A program made the translations under genes and the position numbers. A stretch of DNA of 64,000 bases from [Zimmermannella] alba NBRC 15616 (GTDB taxonomy: Bacteria > Actinomycetota > Actinomycetes > Actinomycetales > Microbacteriaceae). Of the stretch, positions 39,316 through 47,855 are shown piece by piece; the first letter of the stretch is position 1, and every line of letters begins with the position of its first letter. The notes below the pieces were generated by a model that was given only the letters and a program-made list of their open reading frames with translations, did not search any database and was not told the origin of the DNA. Location: assembly GCF_001570905.1 (NCBI RefSeq), contig NZ_BCSO01000006.1, positions 51,248-115,247 on the forward strand, written 5' to 3'.

Positions 39316-42300
39316 CTAGAAAAGCCAACCGAAGATTTTGCGCCACCAAGGCGTCAAAGAGTTCTGATTGTCCGTGCATGACTGGTTCTTTCTGGTGGCC
39401 AGGGAAATCCAGCCACTCAGACGCGGATCTGTGGAATGAGTAATTGCCAAATCTGCGTAGATGAGCGTCAAGCCCCCATGGGCGCAAATTTTTTCCATGA
39501 TCTGGGGTGGAATATCCTCGACGGTTACCCAGGGGGTGCCTTTCGCGTCAAGGATGTTGATCCCGTCCGTGGTGAGTCGGGCTAGCCAGCCAGGGGTGGG
39601 CTGCGGCGGTTCGTCGTGAGCGACTTCCGGAAGTCCTGCGCGCTCCATTCCTTGACGGACTGGGTCGATGCGGCCCGAAGAGCTGACGGTGACAATTGCT
39701 GGCGCGTGCACCCAAAGCTCGGGTGTCGCGGGTCCGGTGTCTCGCCACCAGACGTTGAGTTGGTCGCCCCCATCGATACTGTGCGTAACGGAAACGGATG
39801 GTGGCGGATTGCTGAAGATCTTGCGGTAGCGCATGGATTCGCGCTGTTCTCGCAGGATCATTCCCAGTTGGGCCCAAGCATCCAACTGGTGCGTGCGCTG
39901 CTTGGGAGGCGGCAGTTTCCCAATTACGTCGGAGAGCGGCCCGGGGCCCTCCTCCGTGAAGGCCCTCAGGATCGCAAAGCGATACTGGTGATTGCTCTCG
40001 TCTAGCGCAGCGGAATTTTCATCCAGCCACACCACGAGCCGCACAGCTGAAGCAATGAGAAGCTCGGGGGTTTCCAGCGGACGCTTACTTGCTTCGATCA
40101 TCAGTTCAAGCCCCACGTCAAGAAGGCCATCCACCAATTGATCGACGAGGGCTCCTTCCTCCAGAGCTTGGTTCGCGGCGCTCAGCACGGTATCCACCCC
40201 GGCCTGCCAGGCACTGCGCTCCACCAGCAGGAGCGCTGTCATTCTTTCGATGTGAAGCTTGTTGAGTAGAGTGTTTCCTGCCCCGCTCACTGCTGGTTCA
40301 GGTGCTCCTAGAGGCACCAAGGCGTCTAGCGCATTTAGTGCGCGGCGAGCGCGACCCGGACTGGAGTCAGGCAGGCACAAATGCAATACATCCCGGATCG
40401 TGCGCAACGCATTTTGGGTGGCCACATCGCACAGAGTTTCCTCGTTGCCCATTTGCAACACTGTTTCGGAGAAGAGCGCGACTTCGACAACCTCCTCAGT
40501 CTTATGAAGACGCGCGGCAGTGATGGCAATCACGGATAGGGTTTGAAGCTGCATCTGTACCCACGTCGCATGGTCGCGAACCAACTCCAGCTGGTCCTGC
40601 CGGACCTGGAAGGCCACGCGTGACCAGAGGCGGGCGATCGCAGCCTGCGAGGTGATGAAGGCCAACTGTGCGAAGTTGTGCATAGACACGCTGGCCAAGG
40701 TCAAGGTTTCAGGGCTGTCTTTGAATACCTCGACCGTTTGTCGAAGGAAGTAGTCGATGGGGTGAATCAAGGCAGTACCTTCGCGAAAGCGCCCATCCTC
40801 GGTCAGCTGTCGCACCCATTTGTCGCAGGTGCTTAGGATGGCCCATATCTCGGGCCCGTTCAGTGGGATGCCTTGTTTCGTCATAACTAGCTGGACGAAA
40901 CCGTGAATTGTTAGAACTTCATCCAAATCATGGGGCCGATCTGGCGTGAGGATCTCTTGCCTAATGAATCCGGAGGAAAGGAGGTCTTCCACTGCCTTTT
41001 GAGTCATTCCAACCTGGGCGAGGGCGTCAAGTAGCAGGCGGCGAGGAACGCGGCTTCCACCTGTAACCAATAGAAATGAGGCCAGTTTCCTCGCTTCGGG
41101 AGATAGTTCCCGCCAATCAGCTAGGATCACTTGGGCTGCAGTTCGAGGATATCCATGTGGGAGCAATTCCTCACTGTCCAGGTCGAGGCGATCCAGTCGG
41201 TCAGTAAACTGCAACATGGCTTTTTTCGGACCGCCACGTCGAGCAATCCAGCCAACAGCCAGCTCCAGAGCCAAGGGCCATCCAGCGAGCGCTCTTGATA
41301 TGGCATCACAAGCGGATAGCTGCTGGGCTGACCACGACTCGACTGCTTGCCCAAATCGTCGAGCCACAAACCGTCGCGCCTCGATCTCGTCAAATGCATC
41401 CAGTGAAGTTGTTGGCGCGAGAGAGTCCGGCCAGGTCGCCACTCGTGTGGTTATGAGGACTTGTCCATAGCCGCTGCGTGGTATCCAGGGGTAAACTTCC
41501 TCGAAAGAGGAAGCTCCATCTAGGACTAGCAACCAAGGTACCGGCGATCCCGACAAAACATCCACGAGATCGCGTCTCGGCATGTCGGTGGGAGTAGTCG
41601 CTGCCCCCAGTTCTTGAAGTGCCATCGGAACTTGTGATTCGAGCACCCCTCGTGAACTCGCGTCTAGCCATAGGACGAACGCCACATGTTCCAAGAGTGA
41701 TCGAGCATGTAGATAGGCGGCTGCGGATTTTCCACTACCGGACATGCCTTTCAAGACCGCGATCTTGGGGGCGCCATTATATAGAGAGCCGGCGGGGAGG
41801 TGTTCCCTAAGGAACCGAGAGGACTTCTCTCTCTCGATGTAATTTCCTACTGGGACCTGAATGCACTTCCCCCAGGCTCGTGATCCAAGGGCGCTAGACA
41901 GCAAGGGATTTGAACCCGTTAGAATCTGACGAATGTCATCGCGGGACAAGCGTTGGTTATGTGTGTTGGAGCCGGCCTCGTGAACGCGATCAATGAGTTG
42001 GCGCAGAATCAGATACTGCAGTTCGCGGCCAGTTCCTCCCTCTCTGGTGGTGCGCAAACGTCCGATGGTGCGTAATAGCTTCTCGGTCATCTGATGAAGT
42101 GGTTCCTGATGGGAGGTGAACCGCTCGCCTTGTCCGAGGAGTGTGCAGTCCTGCCGTTCCAGTTCTGTTTCGAGTTCAGCAGTCTTGATTCGGTTGGTGA
42201 GAATCTCGCGTAGTCGAGCTTTAGGGTGTTCGCGGCGCAGCCCGTCTAGTATTCGCCGGGTTTCGTCGATTCCGATGGTAGTTGAGGAGCTCGACAGAGA

Positions 42301-42504
42301 CGCCTTTACCTGTATCGCGCGGTCAGGCGGGCTGCCTGTTGACAATCGAACAATTATGTCTGCTGAGTTCTGGTCGACAGGGTCAACGTCGATTGACCAG
42401 TCAGACGAAGAATTGGCGTACAGTTCCAGGAGCAAGTCAACCGTGGTTAGGTACTGGTACCTGAACCCGAATGCAGCCGCAACACCGCCGCCAGATCGTT
42501 TCAT
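39316..42504 (-). CDS. Putative antiphage STAND protein: nuclease-like N-terminus + NB-ARC ATPase
   Basis: 1062 aa. Residues 5-110 fit a PD-(D/E)XK-type nuclease of the Cap4/DUF4297 style: GFRYQY at 13-18, Asp49 in SADIIV, and Gln65-Val-Lys67 as the QxK variant. Residues 220-420 are an NB-ARC/STAND ATPase: ERE box, Walker A GMSGSGKS at 253-260, Walker B PWLLVLDGAS at 323-332, sensor GQVLITTR at 347-354, and GWPLALEL at 408. The remaining 640 residues are a winged-helix part and helical repeats that would sense a trigger. Base composition is visibly less GC-rich than the flanking transfer genes. It has its own transcription unit between two paralogous transfer genes. Nuclease activity and defence role are inferred; no CD-NTase or accessory gene is adjacent. 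Confidence 0.72.
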   Translation of the reverse strand: MKRSGGGVAAAFGFRYQYLTTVDLLLELYANSSSDWSIDVDPVDQNSADIIVRLSTGSPPDRAIQVKASLSSSSTTIGIDETRRILDGLRREHPKARLREILTNRIKTAELETELERQDCTLLGQGERFTSHQEPLHQMTEKLLRTIGRLRTTREGGTGRELQYLILRQLIDRVHEAGSNTHNQRLSRDDIRQILTGSNPLLSSALGSRAWGKCIQVPVGNYIEREKSSRFLREHLPAGSLYNGAPKIAVLKGMSGSGKSAAAYLHARSLLEHVAFVLWLDASSRGVLESQVPMALQELGAATTPTDMPRRDLVDVLSGSPVPWLLVLDGASSFEEVYPWIPRSGYGQVLITTRVATWPDSLAPTTSLDAFDEIEARRFVARRFGQAVESWSAQQLSACDAISRALAGWPLALELAVGWIARRGGPKKAMLQFTDRLDRLDLDSEELLPHGYPRTAAQVILADWRELSPEARKLASFLLVTGGSRVPRRLLLDALAQVGMTQKAVEDLLSSGFIRQEILTPDRPHDLDEVLTIHGFVQLVMTKQGIPLNGPEIWAILSTCDKWVRQLTEDGRFREGTALIHPIDYFLRQTVEVFKDSPETLTLASVSMHNFAQLAFITSQAAIARLWSRVAFQVRQDQLELVRDHATWVQMQLQTLSVIAITAARLHKTEEVVEVALFSETVLQMGNEETLCDVATQNALRTIRDVLHLCLPDSSPGRARRALNALDALVPLGAPEPAVSGAGNTLLNKLHIERMTALLLVERSAWQAGVDTVLSAANQALEEGALVDQLVDGLLDVGLELMIEASKRPLETPELLIASAVRLVVWLDENSAALDESNHQYRFAILRAFTEEGPGPLSDVIGKLPPPKQRTHQLDAWAQLGMILREQRESMRYRKIFSNPPPSVSVTHSIDGGDQLNVWWRDTGPATPELWVHAPAIVTVSSSGRIDPVRQGMERAGLPEVAHDEPPQPTPGWLARLTTDGINILDAKGTPWVTVEDIPPQIMEKICAHGGLTLIYADLAITHSTDPRLSGWISLATRKNQSCTDNQNSLTPWWRKIFGWLF

Positions 42505-42636
42505 GGCGCCCACCCTACGTGGGGCGGCCAGGGCATGGGTAGCCTTCCGTCGCCCACGGCATTGGTCAGGACTTCGTGCGAGTTACGTTGGCTGACACGC
42601 AGTCATTTCAGGGCGAGGCCTCTGAAATGATCGTGT

Positions 42637-42903
42637 TCAGAACTGGTCGCCAAGCGCGATGAGCCAGTTGAGCCAGGTGATGCCGGCGCCGGCGAGGGTG
42701 GCTGCGCCGAGGGCGACGAGGAGTCCGGTGCGGGCTTTGGTGGCGGTGGTGTGGTTGCCGTTCGCTGTGGCGATGGCCCAGGTGATGCCGGAGATGAGCA
42801 TGGTGAGGACGGCGGTGACGAGGACGAACGTGAGCAGCGCACCGATCACGTTGTGGAGGGTGGTGTTGTCGCCGAAGGCGCCGAAGTCGGGGTAGATGTT
42901 CAC
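42637..42903 (-). CDS. Small two-helix membrane protein, DUF6112-like (copy 2)
   Basis: 88 aa with two membrane helices (NVIGALLTFVLVTAVLTMLISGITW and GLLVALGAATLAGAGITWLNWL). It aligns with copy 1 at 38720 (shared L-N-x2-GA, LIS-x-I-x-W, K-x3-G-LV-x2-GAA, T-x-(L/I)N-x-(L/F)). GTG 42903 lies 6 nt after the M23 hydrolase stop, so it belongs to that operon. Confidence 0.75.
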   Translation of the reverse strand: MNIYPDFGAFGDNTTLHNVIGALLTFVLVTAVLTMLISGITWAIATANGNHTTATKARTGLLVALGAATLAGAGITWLNWLIALGDQF

Positions 42904-42908
42904 GGGTA

Positions 42909-44453
42909 TCAGCTGCCTTCTTTGACGGTGATGTGGACGTGGTCGTAGTGGCCGCCGGTGACGTCGTTGGGGTCGTGCATGCCACCGCCGTTGTAGGGGC
43001 GCCAGCCCTCGGCATCGCGAGCGAGGGACCAGATCTGGCCTTGCCAGATGAGGTACTCGACGCCGAGGGTTTCAGCGTTGTCCTTGAGCCAGTTCGTCAG
43101 CGCCCATCCGGCTTCGAGCTGCTGGGGTGTGGGTCGGGTCCCGATGGCGTTGCCGAAGGTGACATCGCAGGCCCGCCCGAGGGGGTGTTCGGATTTGGTG
43201 CCGGGGCGGGGTGAGTAGCAGGCCCAGGAGCTGTCGGGGTAGGCGGTGAGGGCTTGGGCGTAGACGTGGAGCATACGGGCGGTGATCTTTCCGTTGGTGG
43301 TGGGGTCATCGACCTTGCGGTCCGGGTCCCCGGCATCGGGTCCTTGGGGCGGCGCGGGCTGCGTCGCGGCCGGGTTGCAGCCTTCCTGCTCGACCGGTGT
43401 GGTGGGGGCTGGAAGGTTGCCGGTGGTGTATTCGTCGAGCCAGGGCTGGGGGTCGGTGAATTCGCCGTCGCTGCCCCCTTGGCGGAGTTCGAAGTGCAGG
43501 TGCGCGCCGGTGGAGTAGCCGGCCGAGCCGACATCGCCGATGTGTTGTCCGGCGGTGACGTGGTCGCCGACGTTGACGTGAAAGCCGGTCTCCCACACGT
43601 GGGCGTAGGCGGTGGCGATCTTCTGCCCGCCGATGGTGTGTTCGATGATGATCAGCCCGCCGTACCCGCCGGACATCGAGGCGTGGGTGACGATGCCGTC
43701 GGCGGCGGCGAGGATGGGGGTGCCGTCGGGGGCGGAGTAGTCCGCGCCGGTGTGGAGCTTGTTCTCCCCGGTGATGGGATGGACCCGCATCCCAAATGGC
43801 GAGGTGGCGACCCAGGTGCCCTCAGGCAGCGGGAAGACCACACGCCCGGTCTCCGGCAACGATGGACTGGTGGTGCTGGGGGTGGTGAGGGTGGTCAGGA
43901 TCTGTTCGGCGACGGGCTCGTAGTTCGCATACCGGTCGGGGTAGGCGGAGACTTCGACGGCTTGGGCGGCTTCGCCCTTCGACAGGGTCTGCCAGCCGGG
44001 GATGTCGAGCAGTCCGCGGGGTGAGGGGTGGTTGGGGCCGGTGGGTCCGCCGAAGAACGCGCGGGCCTGGTAGACGGGGTCCATGAGGTCGGCGACGGTT
44101 CCCCATCCGGCTTGGGGTCGCATCTGGAACAGGCCGAGGCTGTCGTGGTCGGAGGCGTCCCCGTCATTGGGGTGATTCCCGGAGTCGGGGTAGACGCTGG
44201 TGTTGGCCAGCATCCGCAGATTCGACTCGGTGAGGGCGGCCATGAGCGCGATCTGCAGCCCGTCACGGGTGACGCCTTCGACTTGGGAGCCGGTCTGGAT
44301 GATGGTGGCGGCGTGGGTGAGCTGGGTGGTGTTCAGCGTGAAGGTCTGCCCGTCAGCGGTCGTCACTTCCAGTGAGTCCGGCGCCGGCCCCACCACCGAC
44401 GGGCCAGAGGTGCTGGTGGTGCAGGAGGCGTTGGCGCCGGGGCTGAAGATCAT
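42909..44453 (-). CDS. Secreted transglycosylase/M23 peptidase of the conjugation machinery
   Basis: 514 aa in this frame. A lysozyme-like domain (about 45-165: ALMAALTESNLRMLAN with the catalytic-type Glu; SLGLFQMRPQAGWG) is followed by an M23 peptidase domain (about 205-330) with HTGADYSAPDG and HLHFELR, the zinc and catalytic His motifs. The C-terminal 130 residues contain KSEHPLGRACDVTF and GHYDHVHITV. It opens the peptidoglycan for the transfer channel. The ATG at 44453 lies after the expected signal peptide, which is encoded in another frame upstream (see the 44454-44526 entry). Confidence 0.85.
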   Translation of the reverse strand: MIFSPGANASCTTSTSGPSVVGPAPDSLEVTTADGQTFTLNTTQLTHAATIIQTGSQVEGVTRDGLQIALMAALTESNLRMLANTSVYPDSGNHPNDGDASDHDSLGLFQMRPQAGWGTVADLMDPVYQARAFFGGPTGPNHPSPRGLLDIPGWQTLSKGEAAQAVEVSAYPDRYANYEPVAEQILTTLTTPSTTSPSLPETGRVVFPLPEGTWVATSPFGMRVHPITGENKLHTGADYSAPDGTPILAAADGIVTHASMSGGYGGLIIIEHTIGGQKIATAYAHVWETGFHVNVGDHVTAGQHIGDVGSAGYSTGAHLHFELRQGGSDGEFTDPQPWLDEYTTGNLPAPTTPVEQEGCNPAATQPAPPQGPDAGDPDRKVDDPTTNGKITARMLHVYAQALTAYPDSSWACYSPRPGTKSEHPLGRACDVTFGNAIGTRPTPQQLEAGWALTNWLKDNAETLGVEYLIWQGQIWSLARDAEGWRPYNGGGMHDPNDVTGGHYDHVHITVKEGS

Positions 44454-44526
44454 CCCGACCCCCCAAGAGCAGGAGGGCGGGGCTGAACAGCACGAGCACG
44501 GCAGCGATGACGGCGAGTTTCTTCAC
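44454..44526 (-). pseudogene. Out-of-frame signal-peptide segment of the M23 hydrolase
   Basis: GTG 44526 opens a textbook signal sequence (KKLAVIAAVLVLFSPALLLLG). It then meets a run of six G (plus-strand C run 44459-44464) and shifts out of frame. With five G the frame would enter GMIFSPGANASC of the hydrolase. GTG 44526 lies 7 nt after the upstream gene, as expected for the true start. Confidence 0.65.
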
Positions 44527-44533
44527 GGCCGGG

Positions 44534-45232
44534 TCACCGCAGTGGGTTGTCGAGCTGTGACAGGCGCAGTAGGTGGCAGGTGTCGTAGGTCGGCGCGCAG
44601 ACCACGAACACCGTGAACTCCACCTTGTGGGCCGAGTCGACTGGTTCGCCGTTCCAGGTCCCGGTGCGGTGCCGGGTGCCCTCGATGGTGTAGGCGACCG
44701 TGCCTGGTGCGAGTTGCCCCTCGGGTGCCTGGGCAAGGGCTTCGCCCCACTGGTCGGGGATGTAGGCGCGGTCGATCGTCAGCTGCTGACTGGTGCCGTA
44801 CTCACGCAGGTCCTGCCATGCGGTCCGCGAGGGCAGGTAGGCGGCGACGTCGGTGGCGAGGCCGGCTTGTTCGGCGCCGCTGGGGTCACCGACGGCGAGG
44901 ATCGCCGAGGTGTAGTCCAGCGGCAGCAGCCCGGTGGTGGTGTCCCACGCGAACAGCGTGGTCGCGACATTGCGAGCGAACTGCTCCGGATCAGCGCTCC
45001 GCGCAACCGGTGGCACCGACGGCGCCTCTGATGCTGAAGGGCTCGCCGTGGCGGTGGTGGTCGAGGAGGGTGACGGGCCGGTGGTGATGGTCGGTGACGT
45101 GCCCGGGGTGCTGGTCGGCGTGTGAGGGCCAGTGGCCAGCCCGTAGATCCCGACCCCACACACCAAGGCCGTGACCGATCCGGCAGCAATCAGCACGAGC
45201 CGGCGACGCGACGAACGATCAGAAGTGTCCAT
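44534..45232 (-). CDS. Membrane-anchored extracytoplasmic ICE protein
   Basis: 232 aa. One N-terminal membrane helix (about 11-32) is followed by a Thr/Pro/Ser linker to residue 75 and a soluble domain (PEQFARNVATTLFAWDTTTG; SRTAWQDLREYGTSQQ; CAPTYDTCHLLRLSQ, with two Cys). Layout resembles VirB8/TcpC-type assembly proteins of Gram-positive systems; this is an inference. ATG 45232 is preferred over 45262. Confidence 0.7.
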   Translation of the reverse strand: MDTSDRSSRRRLVLIAAGSVTALVCGVGIYGLATGPHTPTSTPGTSPTITTGPSPSSTTTATASPSASEAPSVPPVARSADPEQFARNVATTLFAWDTTTGLLPLDYTSAILAVGDPSGAEQAGLATDVAAYLPSRTAWQDLREYGTSQQLTIDRAYIPDQWGEALAQAPEGQLAPGTVAYTIEGTRHRTGTWNGEPVDSAHKVEFTVFVVCAPTYDTCHLLRLSQLDNPLR

Positions 45233-45277
45233 GCCCAGCAGGTGCACCCACCCACCCCACACACCAGCAGGCAGAAG

Positions 45278-46318
45278 CTAGATGGCGCGCAGCTGCGGAC
45301 GCCCACCCGCCGGTGCGTCATCCCTCTCATCGACAGGGTCGGAGGCGGCGGTGGTGTCGTCGGGGTTGGTGAGGGCGGCTTGGAGGGCGTCGGCGAACGC
45401 GACGGAGTGTTCGATCACGCGCAGGAACGTGGCGACCTGTTCGTCGGTGAGTTCGACGGCGAGCACAGCCGGGTCGTAGTGGGTCCACCACTGATCCAGT
45501 TCGGTCCACGTCACCACGAACGCCCGCACCGGATACTGCACCGGCGCGCCCTCAGCGTCGTCCTTGGGCTTCTTGACCGGAGCGGGCTTCGGTCTGTCAC
45601 CGGATTGGATGCGGGCGAGGGCGTCGGCCGCGGCCTGATGCAACGCCTCATCGCCAGCATCGGGGCTGGCGGTGTGGTTGCGGATGGTCTCGTAGATCGG
45701 ATGGACCGGGCTCCCCGCGTCGATCTCCTCCAACCCCCGCTGCGCCGCTGCCCGCACGTGTTCGGGCAGCGTCTCGTCGTGGGCGGCCTGTTCGAGGAAG
45801 CCGATCTTGTCCAGCGTCTTGTACGAGGCCCCACCGGGAATCATTCCGGCAGCCTGCTCACGAGCCTCACCGGTGGCTCCCGACGGTTCCGGAAATTTTC
45901 CGGGACCGTCTGTTCCGGGCTGGTTGTCACTGCGGAACTGGGTCGCGGCCTTGCGACGCGCAGCATCCTCGGCCATGAGGGATTTCAGTTCGCGATAGAG
46001 GGCGGCGGCTTCCAGCGCGGTCAGTGGCTTGTGCAGGACGTTGTCGTCTTGTTCGGCCAGCAGATGACCGAGACGGTCGGAGATGCCAGAGCGGACCCAC
46101 ACGTTGACGGTGCGCCAGCCGAGCTGCTTGATCGCCGCCAGCCGGCGTGCCCCGCAGATCAGCACCCCGTCGGGGCTGACCGTCAACGGCTGCAACAACC
46201 CATCGCGCTCAATCGAGGCCGCCAGCGCGTCAATGTCACCCAGGTCGGCGCGGTGACGTCGGCCGACCTGCAGGGAGTCGACGGCACGGTCCAGCTCGAT
46301 GTGCCCCGGGGTACTCAT
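45278..46318 (-). CDS. ParB-like nuclease-domain protein
   Basis: 346 aa. Residues 1-120 show the ParB N-terminal fold (LGDIDALAASIERDGLLQPLTVSPDGVLICGARRLAAIKQLGW, position about 25-68), with GARR as the CTP-binding-type box. The rest is a helical region and a charged C-terminus without a clear centromere-binding domain. It may aid partition or act as a regulator of the element. No parA neighbour is visible. ATG 46318 overlaps the upstream stop. Confidence 0.8.
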   Translation of the reverse strand: MSTPGHIELDRAVDSLQVGRRHRADLGDIDALAASIERDGLLQPLTVSPDGVLICGARRLAAIKQLGWRTVNVWVRSGISDRLGHLLAEQDDNVLHKPLTALEAAALYRELKSLMAEDAARRKAATQFRSDNQPGTDGPGKFPEPSGATGEAREQAAGMIPGGASYKTLDKIGFLEQAAHDETLPEHVRAAAQRGLEEIDAGSPVHPIYETIRNHTASPDAGDEALHQAAADALARIQSGDRPKPAPVKKPKDDAEGAPVQYPVRAFVVTWTELDQWWTHYDPAVLAVELTDEQVATFLRVIEHSVAFADALQAALTNPDDTTAASDPVDERDDAPAGGRPQLRAI

Positions 46319-47208
46319 GACCGCACCCGTTCCCGTCCCGGTATTGCGCGGACGATGCAGGCGACCAGGGCGTCATCACCCAACAGGTCAGCCAGGGTCT
46401 CTCCGAGCAGCAGACGCAGCAGGATCCCGCGCCCAGCCGTCGTGGTGGCGTAGGCAGGTTCGGGATGTCCCAGCAGAACCCTCAACAGACACGTCCAGGC
46501 CGGGGCGGGGAGGTCGAGCAGGGCGCGAGCGTGCTTGTCGCGCCGCAAGGCTTCGTAGGTGCCGCGCCGGGACCCGATCCGGGCCAGGGCATTGGTGACG
46601 TGATCCACCCCGGCCCGGGCGGAGGCTTCGGGCCAGCCCAGCAGCACGAACAATCGGGTCGCGTCCGCGACTGCTGCCTGCACGCTCGCATCCACATCCT
46701 CGCTTGGCTCCGCATCCTCACGGTGGTGGGGGTCGGTGAGCTGGAACGCGGGATGGTATTCGTACAGGGGTTTTTCGCGGTCGGAGAACCGTTCGGGGTC
46801 GTGGTGGGCGGAGATGTGGGCGCGGCGGGCCTGGTGGACCGAACACAGGAGCCCTTGGGCGCGTTCTTCGTAGATGCAGGTGATCCGCACCGCATGCGTG
46901 ACCACCGCCCACGGATCCGCGGCGTTCCGCGCCGCAGGCGTTCGCATCACATCAAACGCCGCCGAGGCCGCCTCCCACACATCCAGGCCGTGCTTGCGCG
47001 CCAAGGGTGCGAACCGCTCCGCCGCGAACTCCAGCAACTGTTTGGCTTGGGGGTTGTTGCGCCATCCGTGCTCGGCCAGATGCTCCAGCAGAGCCCGCAG
47101 CCCCTCACTGGTGCGGAAGTCAGCACTGTCGCGATGGGGTGTCGACGACGTTGTCGACGACGTCCCGGTCTCAGCGGTGCCGGTGGTTGGTGTTGTGGTG
47201 TGGGTCAT
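46315..47208 (-). CDS. ICE protein, unknown, coupled to ParB-like gene
   Basis: 297 aa, Thr/Ser-rich N-terminus, then a helical body (EGLRALLEHLAEHGWRNNPQAKQLLEFAAERF; HAVRITCIYEERAQGLLCSVHQARRAHISAHH; GRGILLRLLLGETLADLLGDDALV). No membrane helix. GGAGGCACCACC precedes ATG 47208. The first gene of the ParB-containing operon and probably cotranscribed with it. The family could not be named. Confidence 0.65.
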   Translation of the reverse strand: MTHTTTPTTGTAETGTSSTTSSTPHRDSADFRTSEGLRALLEHLAEHGWRNNPQAKQLLEFAAERFAPLARKHGLDVWEAASAAFDVMRTPAARNAADPWAVVTHAVRITCIYEERAQGLLCSVHQARRAHISAHHDPERFSDREKPLYEYHPAFQLTDPHHREDAEPSEDVDASVQAAVADATRLFVLLGWPEASARAGVDHVTNALARIGSRRGTYEALRRDKHARALLDLPAPAWTCLLRVLLGHPEPAYATTTAGRGILLRLLLGETLADLLGDDALVACIVRAIPGRERVRS

Positions 47209-47310
47209 GGTGGTGCCTCCTGACAAGCAGGTGCGCACCTCCACCCCAGACAGCGGCGGCAGTGGTGTCGTCGTGGTGCTGGCGAGAGTCGTCATTGCTG
47301 GTCACCACGC

Positions 47311-47855
47311 TCAACTCATCCCCACCGCGGACCGCCCCGGCACCGACTGTGCCCGGCCCCGGCCGAAGGCCGACAACGGCGCCAACCGTCCAGCCCGATC
47401 ACCCACGCGCCGTGCACCCACCGTGATGCCGTGGCGGGTCTTCTGACTCAGCGCGGTCTGGAAGTGAATGCCGCGGCCAGCGACCGTGGCGCCACGTCGG
47501 GCCATCAGATCGGTCGGACGCACCCACTCCACACCCCGCCCCACCTGCCCACTCACAGGCCGGCTTATCGTCCGGGCGGTGCGGGCCTTGACCGCATCCG
47601 GCACCCCTTCCGCACCCTCACCCAGCCCCGGAGCACCAGCGTCTGGTCCGTCGATGTCGGGGGCGAGCTGTTCGTCGAGATCCGCTGGCGCAACCTCCGG
47701 CGGGACAAAACCGCCTCGCTCACACACCGTCTCCTGGTCGAGATTCTCGGCGTGGGTGCCGGGGTGGTCAGGGCGAGTTCTTCGGGATCGGGTGGGCCGT
47801 AGTCGTCGTGGACCGGCGGTGCCACGGGGCCGTGCTCGTGTTCGTGGGTGCTCAT
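47311..47855 (-). pseudogene. Frameshifted ICE gene (conserved protein with WVRPTDLMARRG motif)
   Basis: ATG 47855 overlaps the DUF2637 stop (ATGA) and opens MSTHEHEHGPVAPPVHDDYG. Near 47750-47765 the likely product changes frame and continues ENLDQETVCERGGFVPPEVAPADLD to GVEWVRPTDLMARRG and a basic tail ending at 47311. The WVRPTDL-type segment recurs in small basic proteins of actinobacterial elements. A base gain or loss in ACCCCGGCACCC would explain it; sequencing error is also possible. Confidence 0.6.

Noticed and set aside
39316..42504. CBASS interpretation of the Cap4-like protein
   Set aside because: No CD-NTase, Cap2/Cap3 or other accessory gene is adjacent, and an NB-ARC domain replaces the SAVED sensor expected of Cap4.
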